NCBI RefSeq assembly: GCF_004360155.1
Contig: NZ_SAIS01000012.1
Location: 122,222 to 186,221 of the forward strand
DNA length: 64,000 nt
DNA from: Paraglaciecola marina
GTDB lineage: Bacteria; Pseudomonadota; Gammaproteobacteria; Enterobacterales; Alteromonadaceae
Direction: 5' to 3'
Positions 17,991 to 27,396 of this stretch are shown one piece after another (the first letter of the stretch is position 1; every line of letters begins with the position of its first letter). The notes beneath the pieces are model-generated. The model did no database searches. It was given only the letters and a program-made list of their open reading frames with translations, and was not told where the DNA came from. The position numbers and the translations under genes are program-made.

Positions 17991-20866
17991 TCTCCATCTA
18001 TGGGCTCGCCGCCGTTACTATCTTGCAAAACCACACTAACATCATCTATATATACTTCACCGACTTCAGCCCCTAGGTCAAACAGAACTCGATTGTTTTC
18101 GCCACCAAAACCTGTGGTTGTAATGGTAAAAGAGTAAGAGACCCAGTCAGTGGTAAGAGAGGCGGTTTCTGCGACATTTGTCCAAGGGTCATAGTTAAGC
18201 CCTAACCCCACTAGAATTGTACGTTCAACCGACGCTTTGGCTTTAAAAGAAACAATATAGGTTTCATCTGCGAGTAAGGTCATAACTTGACTTAGGTTTA
18301 CATCCCAGGCGTTACCAGCAGCTAAAACATTGGCATAAAAAACCTTATTGCCGTCTTCTTCAATAACATTTACAGCGCCAATCCAATCTTCACCGCCATT
18401 ATCAAATGAACCATTACTAACTAAATCACCGTCTTGGCTGCCATCATCGCCGCCATCATCTCCACCGCTGTCATCATCACCGCCGTCGTCATCACTTCCT
18501 TGTCCATAGAAACGAATGTTATCGAAATATACGATATTCTCTTGAGTACGGCCTGCATTGTCAAAATCTGGAAATACGATAACTTGATCAATATCTATGG
18601 CCTCAGCTAAACCAATATAGCCGCTAAAATCAAAGGTTAACTCTTCCCATTCATTGATTAGGGTATTAGCTACCTTGATCTCTTGCTGAGCACCGCCACT
18701 ATTGATGGCAAACTTTACACCCACATCACTAATGACACTTTTGTACACCATCATTTTCACTATGCTGTTGGTTTCATCAAGTGTTAACGGGCCAAACTCG
18801 CCATGCACAGTTTCCGTTCCTACCCAAGGTGCACCAGTAACACGGGCAGTAAATTTAGCAACAGTAGATGAATCATTAATTCCTGAAGTATCTGGGTTAT
18901 CCACAAACTCAAGGGCTGGGTTGTCGTCATTCTCAAACACATTCCAGTTTACCCCAGCACCATAACCGCCTTCTTCAAAATCAATAGGGGTGACATCGCT
19001 TAAGCTGCCGTCATCACCACCATCATCTTGAGTTTCAGTTATAGTAACGTTATCTACTCGATAAACCGCGCCTTCACCTGCTCCCCAATCTGGAAAGATC
19101 ATTAATACATCAATACCGTTAAGCTCTAAACCAGCATTACTAAGGGTTTTAAGGGGGACTGAATAGTGCTGCCATTGTGACGTAGGTGCGGTGATAACAA
19201 TATTTGCCTCGGTCGCAGCCCCACCTTGCTCAACTTTAAGGTTCCAACCTGCGGATGCATTGTTAGGAGGAGTAACCAATTTCAAATCAAATTCCAGCAC
19301 ACCTGTATCTTCTAATGGTGAACCGTCATAGGGCTCTGGAGTCTCAGCAAAATTAGTATTAAAACCCAATACAGTAGGCTCAGCACCAACAACAAATTCC
19401 ACTACGTTTAAGTAATCACCATCTTCATATTCGATAGTGGGCGTAGTCCCCCCACAGCAATCCCAAGCTGGCCATGCTGGATTCAGAGTTTCTTCGAAAA
19501 TAATGAGGTCTTCGGCTATTCCATCTGAAGGTGGAATTGGAATAGGAGCTTGCCCTTCGTTTAAGGTACCTCCTTCATCGATGGGATCTAAATAACCCTC
19601 GGTAACCGTTGCACACCCCTGACCATTTGTCGGGTTAACTGAACATTCATACACACGAACATAATCAACTTGAAACTTATTGGTACCGTCAAATGCCGAT
19701 GGATCAACACCACCTTGATTGACATTTTCAGGCCAATCGCCTCCTACGGCAAAATTTAAAATCATATGAAAACGTTCATCGAATGGCGCTTCTGTGTATG
19801 CAAACTCACCGTCTTGCTCTGTATACCAACCTCTATGCTCTAGGCCATCGGCAACACCATTTTCGTTATAACTGACTTCTGACTTCAACTGAGTTTGATA
19901 CAAGACACCGTCTACATACCAACGGATCTCACCTTCTTCCCACTCAATGGCATAAACATGAAAATCATCAGCAGGGTTAGCTTCATCGGGTAAAGCGTAA
20001 TCTAATCCAGAATAATCATTATTTGGCCAGCTTTGACCATAGTGCAAAGTGCCATGTACAGCCGACTCCACAGAGCCAGTGCCATCATCTAAAGGCACAC
20101 CTAAATTAACGGCTTCAAAAATGTCAATTTCACCTGAATGAGGCCAACCACCATACACATAATCTGTGGGTAACATCCAAATTGCGGGCCAAGCACCTTG
20201 ACCACTAGGTGCTTTGGCACGAATTTCGAAACGCCCATAAGTCCAGTCACCTTTGTCTACAGTACGAAGTCTGGCCGAACTGTATGGTAATGATTGGCCA
20301 CTTTCTGCCTTAGCTACAATATTTAAGACACCGTTTTCAATGTAAGAATTATCTGCACTATCGGTATAACATTGCTTTTCGTTATTGCCGCCGCCATCAC
20401 AGTTAACTTCGTGAGACCATTTAGATTCATCAATCTCGGTGCCTTCAAATTCATCGCTCCAGACTAATTGCCAACCGTCTTCTGCCACTTCACTTTGCAA
20501 TGAAGCTCTTAGCAGCAAAGGTTTACGGGCTAACTCAAAATCAATTCTAAACTTTTGTGTTTCACCGGGTTCTAACTCTGATAATGCCACGTCAAAATAA
20601 GGCAAGCCGTCTTCAGTGACCCCATCGCTATTAGCCACTGCCAAAGTTGACTTATCGATAACTACCCTAAAAGGTCCATTTAGAGTTTGTGACCCCGTAT
20701 TCTCAACTCTGGCAACTGTATAAATAACTCGTTTCACATTATCGAAAACAGCGCTAGTATGCGTGACCCTAGAGTCAGTTGGCACATCTTTCCATTCGGC
20801 CATTGCCATAGGAGAGGACAACATTAAGGCGCAACATACACCCTTAACAATCTTAAAATTAGACAT
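16448..20866 (-). CDS. Multimodular GH16 laminarinase (endo-1,3-beta-glucanase)
   Basis: Secreted enzyme of about 1472 residues. I choose the ATG at 20866 because it follows TTGCAAAGGAATATT and opens a proper signal peptide; the frame continues upstream to 20899. A small N-terminal domain (about 25-125) precedes the GH16 domain (about 130-407), which carries the active-site motif GEIDIFEAVN with E246, D248 and E251. Beyond it come two carbohydrate-binding-like jelly-roll modules, an acidic Asp/Gly linker (DNA 18432-18510) and a CBM4/9-like module. Three tandem copies of a roughly 180-residue module with the word EWSTGT (residues near 980, 1159 and 1342) finish the protein. GH16 enzymes with this motif cut laminarin, the storage glucan of brown algae and diatoms. 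Confidence 0.88.
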   Translation of the reverse strand: MSNFKIVKGVCCALMLSSPMAMAEWKDVPTDSRVTHTSAVFDNVKRVIYTVARVENTGSQTLNGPFRVVIDKSTLAVANSDGVTEDGLPYFDVALSELEPGETQKFRIDFELARKPLLLRASLQSEVAEDGWQLVWSDEFEGTEIDESKWSHEVNCDGGGNNEKQCYTDSADNSYIENGVLNIVAKAESGQSLPYSSARLRTVDKGDWTYGRFEIRAKAPSGQGAWPAIWMLPTDYVYGGWPHSGEIDIFEAVNLGVPLDDGTGSVESAVHGTLHYGQSWPNNDYSGLDYALPDEANPADDFHVYAIEWEEGEIRWYVDGVLYQTQLKSEVSYNENGVADGLEHRGWYTEQDGEFAYTEAPFDERFHMILNFAVGGDWPENVNQGGVDPSAFDGTNKFQVDYVRVYECSVNPTNGQGCATVTEGYLDPIDEGGTLNEGQAPIPIPPSDGIAEDLIIFEETLNPAWPAWDCCGGTTPTIEYEDGDYLNVVEFVVGAEPTVLGFNTNFAETPEPYDGSPLEDTGVLEFDLKLVTPPNNASAGWNLKVEQGGAATEANIVITAPTSQWQHYSVPLKTLSNAGLELNGIDVLMIFPDWGAGEGAVYRVDNVTITETQDDGGDDGSLSDVTPIDFEEGGYGAGVNWNVFENDDNPALEFVDNPDTSGINDSSTVAKFTARVTGAPWVGTETVHGEFGPLTLDETNSIVKMMVYKSVISDVGVKFAINSGGAQQEIKVANTLINEWEELTFDFSGYIGLAEAIDIDQVIVFPDFDNAGRTQENIVYFDNIRFYGQGSDDDGGDDDSGGDDGGDDGSQDGDLVSNGSFDNGGEDWIGAVNVIEEDGNKVFYANVLAAGNAWDVNLSQVMTLLADETYIVSFKAKASVERTILVGLGLNYDPWTNVAETASLTTDWVSYSFTITTTGFGGENNRVLFDLGAEVGEVYIDDVSVVLQDSNGGEPIDGDTYTLISSTGDSDINFESDTVGEWSTGTSIQSDVMFDGLLGWELVSSSNSPEQGNWGTVLAFQNGINGDLSLFNRIELKLATTGNYASGYKIAISGNGVSKEITLPIDESIDTWQTVTLDTSDIPLNLSTVDWIAVYGIGGQSGVSTIYITDFSFIQDETIPFDSTTNDDFVFISSDESVPSDLIVDGDNNSDVGNVIFGEWSTGTLISDANYAGLDGIKLSANGSWGAVLALQGDISDGSTIDNYDVDFAEYTNIKFKVASEGAFERYALAIVSNVNGNQVSQEVGFSLASQAEWNLIDIDLAMYGVNLSNVSQVALFGVYQGGSASQDIYVTDLIMYDSGKLKSEKDSSDDKFVFFSSTGEETDMIIDDNNFANDGNITLNEWSTGTTFMSDVIYNGLTSFELSKGSGWGAVLALMGDIYGDVQQYDIDVSKYTSLNFKIASTGSFSEYTLDFIVDGVEFKVPLSVNSSWSDVSIDLSEIPLDLSKLTQIAIFGVGGNTADKIYLTDYHIAK

Positions 20867-20899
20867 AATATTCCTTTGCAAATGAATTACCGTTCTCAC

Positions 20900-21551
20900 T
20901 TGGCTTTATTCGCCTTAACGCGCTCAATAATTTGAGCATGTCATATGGAACGCTAATGAAGTTAAACTTATAATTAACTCCATACCCTCCCCCAACACCT
21001 CTAGTTAAAGCCCAACTAACGTCCACAACTCACACCCATACTCGATGGGATTTTCAAGAGGCAATAACAGAAAAATGACACTAAAAACTTTAGGCTTTAT
21101 TGGCTGCCATTTAGTGATGAGACAGTTATGTAGCTTCACACCACCCATCAAATAAACATTAAAATTACATTTATTTAACAACGAGAGATTATGCTAATGA
21201 ACCTTGCTACCCTATAAATTTGCGCCAAAGCGAACTGATAAAAGGGTTAAAGCGGACGCTGAAATTATTTCTAAAAAAGTTAGAACTATAGGAGGGACTA
21301 TATCCACGGTAAGCGGGTCGTAACGTCGTTTAAACGATGATCGGTTAAAACTGGCTTAAATTAAACATCCAAACTCATTGACATATTTATAGTTAAAAGC
21401 CGAACTAGAACGAGCACCGCCAACCCTCTAAATTTCGATAGTATCAGTAAGGGCACTATTGGCTTCCACGCAGTCTGGGTCAAAGTAACGAGTTTTCTAC
21501 TGAAAGTTTCAGCCCCTGAGCAGCAGGAGCTGAATTATCAAAAGCTATAAA
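20900..21551. other. Long intergenic region between laminarinase and alginate lyase
   Basis: 650 bases with no credible gene on either strand. It holds the laminarinase promoter side (20900-21000) and a perfect 12-bp palindrome TCGTTTAAACGA at 21324-21335, which might be a regulator site. No terminator with a T-tract was recognised. Confidence 0.3.
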
Positions 21552-23843
21552 TTAATACATCAACTCTAATTTTAGGTTTTGTACAATTTCAATTTTACCT
21601 GAGCCACTAATGGTGTTGTTCTCAGGTTTTTGGCCTTTTTCCCCCCACAAAATAGCTATCAATTTAACAGGGTTATTTTTAAAGGTGTTATTTTTTAGCT
21701 CTAAATTCACTATGCCACGGTTCTTAATAAGCAATCCGCCATCTTCACCTGAGCCGGTTACAGTATTGTTTGCAAACACTAAATTTCCACCAATGGTAGA
21801 TTCGTCATAACCACCACGATGGTAATCGAGTATGACGCTAGAGATATTGTCAAAGGTCGTATCTTTAATAGTCACAAACTCAGCGTTGTAATCACCTTTG
21901 TTATCGGTTTCTTGATTTAATAAAAACCCACCTTGGTTATTTTTGATGACACTATCAAGTACAACTATTGAATCAGCAAACGAACCTTTAGACACATATA
22001 AAACATGCTTAAAGCCAGAGATAACACTATTTTTAATAGACAAGTTATAGGCTTTAGACATGTATTTATCTAAAGTTGCAAAGGCATTTTGCTTACCATT
22101 ACCTTTAAGGGTAACGCCGTCCAAATATAAGTAGCCTTTAGGCTCCAATGAAAAGGCGGTGTCTTTAGAGGTAAAGTAAATGGCTGGGGTATTATTAGCT
22201 GTTGCAGTAATCGAAATAGTTTTGTTGATAGCTATGCTATTAGAGATTGCATAATTTGCAGACGTCAGTTCAATGATATCGCCAGAACTTGCAGCTGCAA
22301 CCGCCTTAACCAGATCCGCAGAGGTAGCAACTTTAATTACACTAGGTTCTTTTTCTTCTTGCTCGGTTGCAAACCAAGAGGTGCCATATTGTGTTTTATC
22401 AAACAAATGAGCGTCTGATTTTACTGGGCTTACCATAGCCCCCACACTATTACGTGAAGCTCTTTGAGTACCAAAAAAATCAGTGGTAATTTTATCAAAA
22501 TCAAAACCGTTATATACTTCAGTGAAGTTAGTATTTGGAACTAACAACCGCTGTGAAACTGATTCCATCGATACTGACTGTTTCACGATCCCGTCGGTTT
22601 TAACGTCTGTTTTGTTGTCATAATTAGAAATATTATTTTTGAACGTCACCCCGTCAACTTCATCATAGTGATAAATGGGATATTCGGCTTTCGTAGAGTT
22701 ATAAATTAAATTATTCGCAAAAATAGTACGAATAGGCCTTGCCGAACGTATCTCAGACTTTGGTAAGACTGCACTTTGAGATACATTTGAGCCAACACTA
22801 AAATACCAAGGCGTTGGAGACTCAACCCAAGTGTTATAGGCCACCACCACATCTGTGACTTGGTTATATCTATTTAGTGGTGACTTAGGAATACCATTCA
22901 TCACAGCAATAGGCGCTCTGAACTTTTCGCCTGTTAATTTATAAAAGTAATTATTGGTGATCCAATGTCCTGTATTAACCACTCGAATTCCGCCAAAAAA
23001 CGCTGACTCACCATCACCAATAAACATATTGCCGTCTATGGTGGCGTAATTACCGTGGCGTAAAACTAAAGAACCTTCACTTTCAAAAAACACATTATTC
23101 TTGAATATGTTGAAGTTTGATTTACTAGAAATGATTTCCACTTCGCCATTTACGCGGTCAAAGAAGTTATGTTCAACATTCGTATAAGAAGGCGTCATTG
23201 AGGTGCTGCTGTTACCAATCTGCAGTGTTTCACCATGGGGACCACCTTTTCTGGGGCGTGGCCCAAAGTGATTATTGATAATCTGATGATGGTTATTAAC
23301 GTGCTGGTTACCCTTCAACTCCACCATGACAGTAGGGCCAAAGTTAGATTTTCCGGTAATATAGTTGTTGCTAAGCTCGTTATACTGCCCCCAAAACTCT
23401 ACCCAGCGGTCAGTCACATGCCTATCTAATTGGGTGAACTCTTCGATCACGTTATTAGTAAATTTTGAGTGGAAAGCAATTTTCTCATCATTAATTTTAA
23501 AGCGAACCAAGGCCTTAGTAGGCGAGTAACCATTTCTAAAATGTAATCCTTCAACGATAAGGTAGTGTCCGCCTAAGTGGAGGTTTGAGATACCCTCAAT
23601 AAACACTTTACCCGGGGTTTCTGCTTTTAAAGTGATGGGCTTTTGTTCTGTTCCCTCACCATAAAACTTTATTTGTATGTCTTTATAGGTGCCATTTTTG
23701 AGGACAATATTATCGCCAGCTTGTACACTTTCGATGGCGTCTTTTAATTTAACTTCACTGTTTACAAAAAAGTTTTTTGCAGCGGCTATGCTCGAAGTCA
23801 CCGAAAATGCTAACGCACCCACTAATAATATTAATTTATTCAT
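21552..23843 (-). CDS. PL6 family alginate lyase (AlyGC-like)
   Basis: 763-residue secreted polysaccharide lyase with a signal peptide ending near residue 22. It has two right-handed beta-helix domains, about 25-490 and 500-763. In the first, GEVEIISSK supplies E234, E236 and K241, and LVLRHGN supplies R262. The spacing is identical to the Ca-binding E213/E215 and catalytic K220/R241 of AlyGC, the PL6 exo-type alginate lyase of Glaciecola chathamensis, offset by 21. Family members cleave alginate by Ca-dependent beta-elimination. The second beta-helix is also present in AlyGC. The gene stands on the same strand as the laminarinase, giving the host access to two brown-algal polysaccharides. 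Confidence 0.88.
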   Translation of the reverse strand: MNKLILLVGALAFSVTSSIAAAKNFFVNSEVKLKDAIESVQAGDNIVLKNGTYKDIQIKFYGEGTEQKPITLKAETPGKVFIEGISNLHLGGHYLIVEGLHFRNGYSPTKALVRFKINDEKIAFHSKFTNNVIEEFTQLDRHVTDRWVEFWGQYNELSNNYITGKSNFGPTVMVELKGNQHVNNHHQIINNHFGPRPRKGGPHGETLQIGNSSTSMTPSYTNVEHNFFDRVNGEVEIISSKSNFNIFKNNVFFESEGSLVLRHGNYATIDGNMFIGDGESAFFGGIRVVNTGHWITNNYFYKLTGEKFRAPIAVMNGIPKSPLNRYNQVTDVVVAYNTWVESPTPWYFSVGSNVSQSAVLPKSEIRSARPIRTIFANNLIYNSTKAEYPIYHYDEVDGVTFKNNISNYDNKTDVKTDGIVKQSVSMESVSQRLLVPNTNFTEVYNGFDFDKITTDFFGTQRASRNSVGAMVSPVKSDAHLFDKTQYGTSWFATEQEEKEPSVIKVATSADLVKAVAAASSGDIIELTSANYAISNSIAINKTISITATANNTPAIYFTSKDTAFSLEPKGYLYLDGVTLKGNGKQNAFATLDKYMSKAYNLSIKNSVISGFKHVLYVSKGSFADSIVVLDSVIKNNQGGFLLNQETDNKGDYNAEFVTIKDTTFDNISSVILDYHRGGYDESTIGGNLVFANNTVTGSGEDGGLLIKNRGIVNLELKNNTFKNNPVKLIAILWGEKGQKPENNTISGSGKIEIVQNLKLELMY

Positions 23844-23977
23844 AAAATCCTTTAAATTTACTTAATAACCCAGTTCACAATAGACATCTTCACACTACAA
23901 GGCAATATACCTATCAACTAGCAACACATCTCAAAAACACCACGAAAGCCTTTAAAATTAAGATGAGAAGGCTGTAT

Positions 23978-25162
23978 TTAACCATTCAATCCTTGCATGA
24001 ATTTATTTAATCTATCTAACCCTTCTTTCAGCTCTGACTCTGCGGATGCAAAAGATAAACGAACAAATTGTTTATCTGTTTGTTCGCTAAAGTCATTACT
24101 TGGCGTCAGAGATACATGGACTTGCTGTAATACCTGTTCACAAAACTCCATGGCCCTTAACCCTGTTGACGTTACGTCCATATAAACATAAAACGCGCCA
24201 TCGGGGACAACAGGCACGTCTAAGCCACATTTCTGTAGTCCAGCAAGTACTAACTTTTTACGGGAAACCAAAGATGCTCTTCGAGCCTCACACACCGCCA
24301 AAGAATCTGCAGTGAAACATTGTAAAGCCGCTTTTTGAGCTAAAGTTGACGGGCAAATATAATAATTTTGAGCCAAACGTTCAATGACTTCAACAGCTTC
24401 CTCTGGCACGATACACCAGCCTAAACGCCAACCTGTCATGCCAAAATACTTCGAAAAACTATTTATCACTAAGGCTTGGTCATCTACAGATAAAACACTG
24501 GCAGGTTGTGAATTCGAAGCCCCATGATGTAAGTTCAAATAAATTTCATCAACAATACGCCACGCACCTTTTTTTCGGGCAAAGTCACACATTGCAGCAA
24601 GTTCATCAATCGCCACAGCGGTGCCCGTTGGGTTAGAAGGTGTAGCTAGCATGACCCCTTGGGTATCGGTTTGCCAATAGCGCTCTAGCAAATCATTATT
24701 TAATTGAAAACGAGAATTTGCTTGGGTTGGCACTAGTTGAACATTGCCCCCAAAACTCTTAATGAATTGCCTATTACACGGATAGCAAGGATCAGCCATA
24801 ATCACTTTGTCACCTTCATCAACAAAAGCCGCAGATAAAAGCAATAAGGCAGCAGATGCCCCTGCCGTAACTACCACCCTTTTTGGATCAATCTCTATTT
24901 GATGTTTGGTTTTGTAAAAACCTGCAATGGCTCCGCGCAGCTCAGGTAAACCCAAGGCTGAGGTATAAGGAAGGGGAGCACTACCAGCTAATTGTTCCAT
25001 AGCCTTTAACACATCGGGGGGCGCACCAAAGTCAGGCTCACCGATATTAAGCTTAACAACGTGCTTTCCTTGCGCTTCTAAACGTGCGGCTTTCTCGCTA
25101 AACGCCATGGCTAAAAAAGGAGAAATGGCTTGTGCCCGCTGGGAATATTTCAAATGATACAA
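23978..25162 (-). CDS. Class I PLP aminotransferase
   Basis: 394-residue aspartate-aminotransferase-like enzyme. The PLP lysine is K238 in NSFSKYFGMTGWRLGW; PSNPTG (175-180) and VDEIY (204-208) hold the cofactor. It is distinct from the AruH-like enzyme at 806-1999. The frame opens with TTG at 25162, and a second TTG three codons later also fits; there is no ATG before residue 19 and no strong ribosome site, so the start is uncertain. The amino donor is not predictable from sequence. It is a single gene with no obvious partner. Confidence 0.8.
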   Translation of the reverse strand: MYHLKYSQRAQAISPFLAMAFSEKAARLEAQGKHVVKLNIGEPDFGAPPDVLKAMEQLAGSAPLPYTSALGLPELRGAIAGFYKTKHQIEIDPKRVVVTAGASAALLLLSAAFVDEGDKVIMADPCYPCNRQFIKSFGGNVQLVPTQANSRFQLNNDLLERYWQTDTQGVMLATPSNPTGTAVAIDELAAMCDFARKKGAWRIVDEIYLNLHHGASNSQPASVLSVDDQALVINSFSKYFGMTGWRLGWCIVPEEAVEVIERLAQNYYICPSTLAQKAALQCFTADSLAVCEARRASLVSRKKLVLAGLQKCGLDVPVVPDGAFYVYMDVTSTGLRAMEFCEQVLQQVHVSLTPSNDFSEQTDKQFVRLSFASAESELKEGLDRLNKFMQGLNG

Positions 25163-25577
25163 CTCAAACTTACAAAACAGTGAATATATAGTTCGCTATT
25201 TTGCCATTAGAAATTAGCTAAAACATCCATAAAACAAATAATTTTCCATAAGCCAGTTAACACATTAACCTTTAAACCAGCGAATAAGAGGCTACTTAAA
25301 GCAATAATCAATGAACCAAACAGGTAATTAAAATGCCCATAAACAGTGCATTTTAAGTTACATATTTTTCACAATCTCAGTAAATTCTATAACAATCAAT
25401 CTATTAACACTCTGGTCTGTGTTTTGCTTCACCACACTAGTTGAACTGAACGTAATTTCATGAAGACTTATTGTGAAAACAAAATGGACATTACAGTTTT
25501 GCAGTAGTTTTAACTAACAAGAATAAGAGGTAAACCTAATAATTAATGTATTAATTAACAAAACAAGGAAAAGGAAC
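25163..25577. other. Intergenic, upstream of a PEP-CTERM gene
   Basis: 415 AT-rich bases without a recognisable gene. The last 15 bases contain the AAGGAAAAGGAAC ribosome site of the following gene. No clear operator was seen. Confidence 0.3.
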
Positions 25578-26318
25578 ATGAAAAAGTTAACTAAATTAAT
25601 ATTCACTACAACTTTGCTCTCAGCTAGTTTAATTACTCAAGCTACTGAGATTGAAATTTCAATAGACCAAGTCACTAACCTCTACTCTGCTTGGGATGGT
25701 TCCGATTACTCTGGTGATTACGCCAGTGGTAGAGACACTAGATTAGATATTTATTTTGAGTCTTATTATACTGCGGATGGTTTGCTAGGGTTTGATCTAG
25801 CCTCAATTTATGACGGTTTAGGAAGTAATCACGCAGTAGTTATAAATAGTGCAACCCTTGCTATTGCTGAGTCTGATGGTAGCTATGGAAATAATCCATA
25901 CTGGGTTGCAGGCTCTCAATATGATGCATGGGGAGAAGATACCATTACTTTTGATAATTTTTATGCAAATTCAAGCTATGACGACATGGAAATTTTAGGC
26001 ATAGGGGACTTTTTAGGCTACGGCAATGTAGGTTATTTAACCCCAGTAAGTCTAGATGTTTCAGAAATCATGCAAAATACTTTCTTTGACGATGGCTATT
26101 TAACATTGGCCATTTGGGCTGGTGATTGGACCTTTACAAGCCCTTCAGAGATGTACGGTGCAGACCCAGATTTTGGCCCACTACTAACCATTGATTATGA
26201 TATTGTAGATGTTCCAGAGCCTTCTTCTGCTGCTTTGATTTTATTTTTTGGATTAGGTTTAAGTGCTTACGCAAAAAGAAAACAAGCCAAAAATATAAAT
26301 GAAAGTTCCCTTTTATAA
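25578..26318 (+). CDS. PEP-CTERM sorting-domain protein (DNRLRE-like)
   Basis: 246-residue exported protein. The signal peptide ends near residue 22 (TQA). The C-terminal tail is VPEPSSAALILFFGLGLSAY followed by KRKQ, i.e. the PEP motif, one transmembrane helix and a basic end, which is recognised by exosortase EpsH/XrtA. The mature body, with RDTRLDIYFESYYTADGLLG and a late ISLDVSEI-like segment, resembles DNRLRE-type adhesive domains. It is probably released to the surface or exopolysaccharide matrix. A terminator hairpin follows at 26350-26378. Confidence 0.82.
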   Translation: MKKLTKLIFTTTLLSASLITQATEIEISIDQVTNLYSAWDGSDYSGDYASGRDTRLDIYFESYYTADGLLGFDLASIYDGLGSNHAVVINSATLAIAESDGSYGNNPYWVAGSQYDAWGEDTITFDNFYANSSYDDMEILGIGDFLGYGNVGYLTPVSLDVSEIMQNTFFDDGYLTLAIWAGDWTFTSPSEMYGADPDFGPLLTIDYDIVDVPEPSSAALILFFGLGLSAYAKRKQAKNINESSLL

Positions 26319-26349
26319 TTCAGTTCGTAACTTGATAAACAGACAAAAC

Positions 26350-26378
26350 GATGCCGCTTTCTATTAAAAAACGGCATC
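26350..26378. terminator. Terminator between convergent genes
   Basis: GATGCCG (26350-26356) and CGGCATC (26372-26378) form a 7-bp stem with a 15-base A-rich loop, followed by TTTG. It sits 32 bases after the PEP-CTERM gene and before the convergent barrel gene. The loop is long, so efficiency is uncertain. Confidence 0.55.
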
Positions 26379-26450
26379 TTTGTATAACATAAGCACCCAG
26401 TGTGGAGCAAAATTCATCTCTAGCTGATTTAAAGATGCATTCTTAGCCAT

Positions 26451-27056
26451 TTAAAAATTGTAGTTAATCCCTACATTTGCAGCGGTAGATTCTAAGCTCC
26501 CCATTTCATAACGTTCAAATCCGGCGCTCATTCCTAACCCCATACCCCATTCATATTGCCACCCAATAGCTAAATATAAACCTACACCATCGTCTTCAAA
26601 CAATAAATGACGATTACTTCTTAATTCATATTCATAAAGTTGCGCCCCAACTTTACCGTAAAGACTATTTCGATTATTAAGGGGTAGCACACCCTTTATA
26701 GCTGCAACTAAATTCGAATATTCGACATCATCGACTCCTACCCCAAATAAAGAATCTTGATTAGCAGTAGTACAGTACCAGTCGTCATGCCTGTCTTCGT
26801 AACAATCCCATTCATCCACATCTACACCAACATTTAGGCCCACTTCAATGGCAAAGTTTTGAGTAAAGTCATAATTATAAAATCCATAAACTTGGACTAT
26901 ACCGTCTCCATCAGCTTCTGAGCCTTTAAACTCAGCTCCACCAGACGCAATATGACCCCCAATGCTATATGGTTTTCGCAGGGTGTCAGCCATAAGGCTT
27001 AGCGAAAATGTAGATGTAACAGCAAGCAGTAATGAAAATGATATTTTGGTACCCAT
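26451..27056 (-). CDS. Small outer-membrane beta-barrel protein
   Basis: 201-residue exported protein with a signal peptide ending near residue 23. The body has alternating strands rich in Gly and Tyr, the words FAIEVGLNVGVDV and YLAIGWQYEWGMGLGMSAGF, and an aromatic end (VGINYNF) expected of an OmpA-type eight-stranded barrel. Two cysteines in WDCYEDRHDDWYC may form a loop disulphide. Function is unknown. A Fur-like palindrome lies about 105 bases upstream, so iron regulation is possible. Confidence 0.72.
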   Translation of the reverse strand: MGTKISFSLLLAVTSTFSLSLMADTLRKPYSIGGHIASGGAEFKGSEADGDGIVQVYGFYNYDFTQNFAIEVGLNVGVDVDEWDCYEDRHDDWYCTTANQDSLFGVGVDDVEYSNLVAAIKGVLPLNNRNSLYGKVGAQLYEYELRSNRHLLFEDDGVGLYLAIGWQYEWGMGLGMSAGFERYEMGSLESTAANVGINYNF

Positions 27057-27161
27057 AAGATGTAGTCCCTAACTAGAATGAATATTAGTTAATATAATTT
27101 ACAGTATTGGCTGTAAGTAAATTATAGATTTCTACCTTACAAATGTTAGATTTTGTAAAAA

Positions 27162-27180
27162 ATTGATAATTATCAATATC
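27162..27180. promoter_or_regulatory. Possible Fur box upstream of the barrel gene
   Basis: ATTGATAATTATCAATATC contains the perfect 16-bp palindrome ATTGATAATTATCAAT. On the minus strand 14 of 19 positions fit the Fur consensus. It lies 106 bases upstream of the barrel gene at 27056 and 217 bases before the gene at 27397. AT-rich background makes this weaker than the site at 7827. Confidence 0.4.
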
Positions 27181-27396
27181 ATTCAAATTGCTAAGGCTAA
27201 CAAACACCTTGAAGTAACTAATGACTTTTGCTGAGCATAATTATCTCTGTTTAAAGTGTCATGATTTTTTACAGATCGTTGTTTACAAATAGAAAATCAA
27301 AATAAAAATCAATAAAAACAAGAAGATACATGTAGGCATATTTAGTGCATATAGTTAAAATAGAAAGATATTACTTTTAATTTTAGGAGTTTAAGA

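Noticed and set aside
18432..18510. Short-period repeat in the laminarinase gene resembling a microsatellite
   Set aside because: It encodes an in-frame acidic Asp/Gly/Ser linker between modules, a normal feature of secreted multimodular enzymes.
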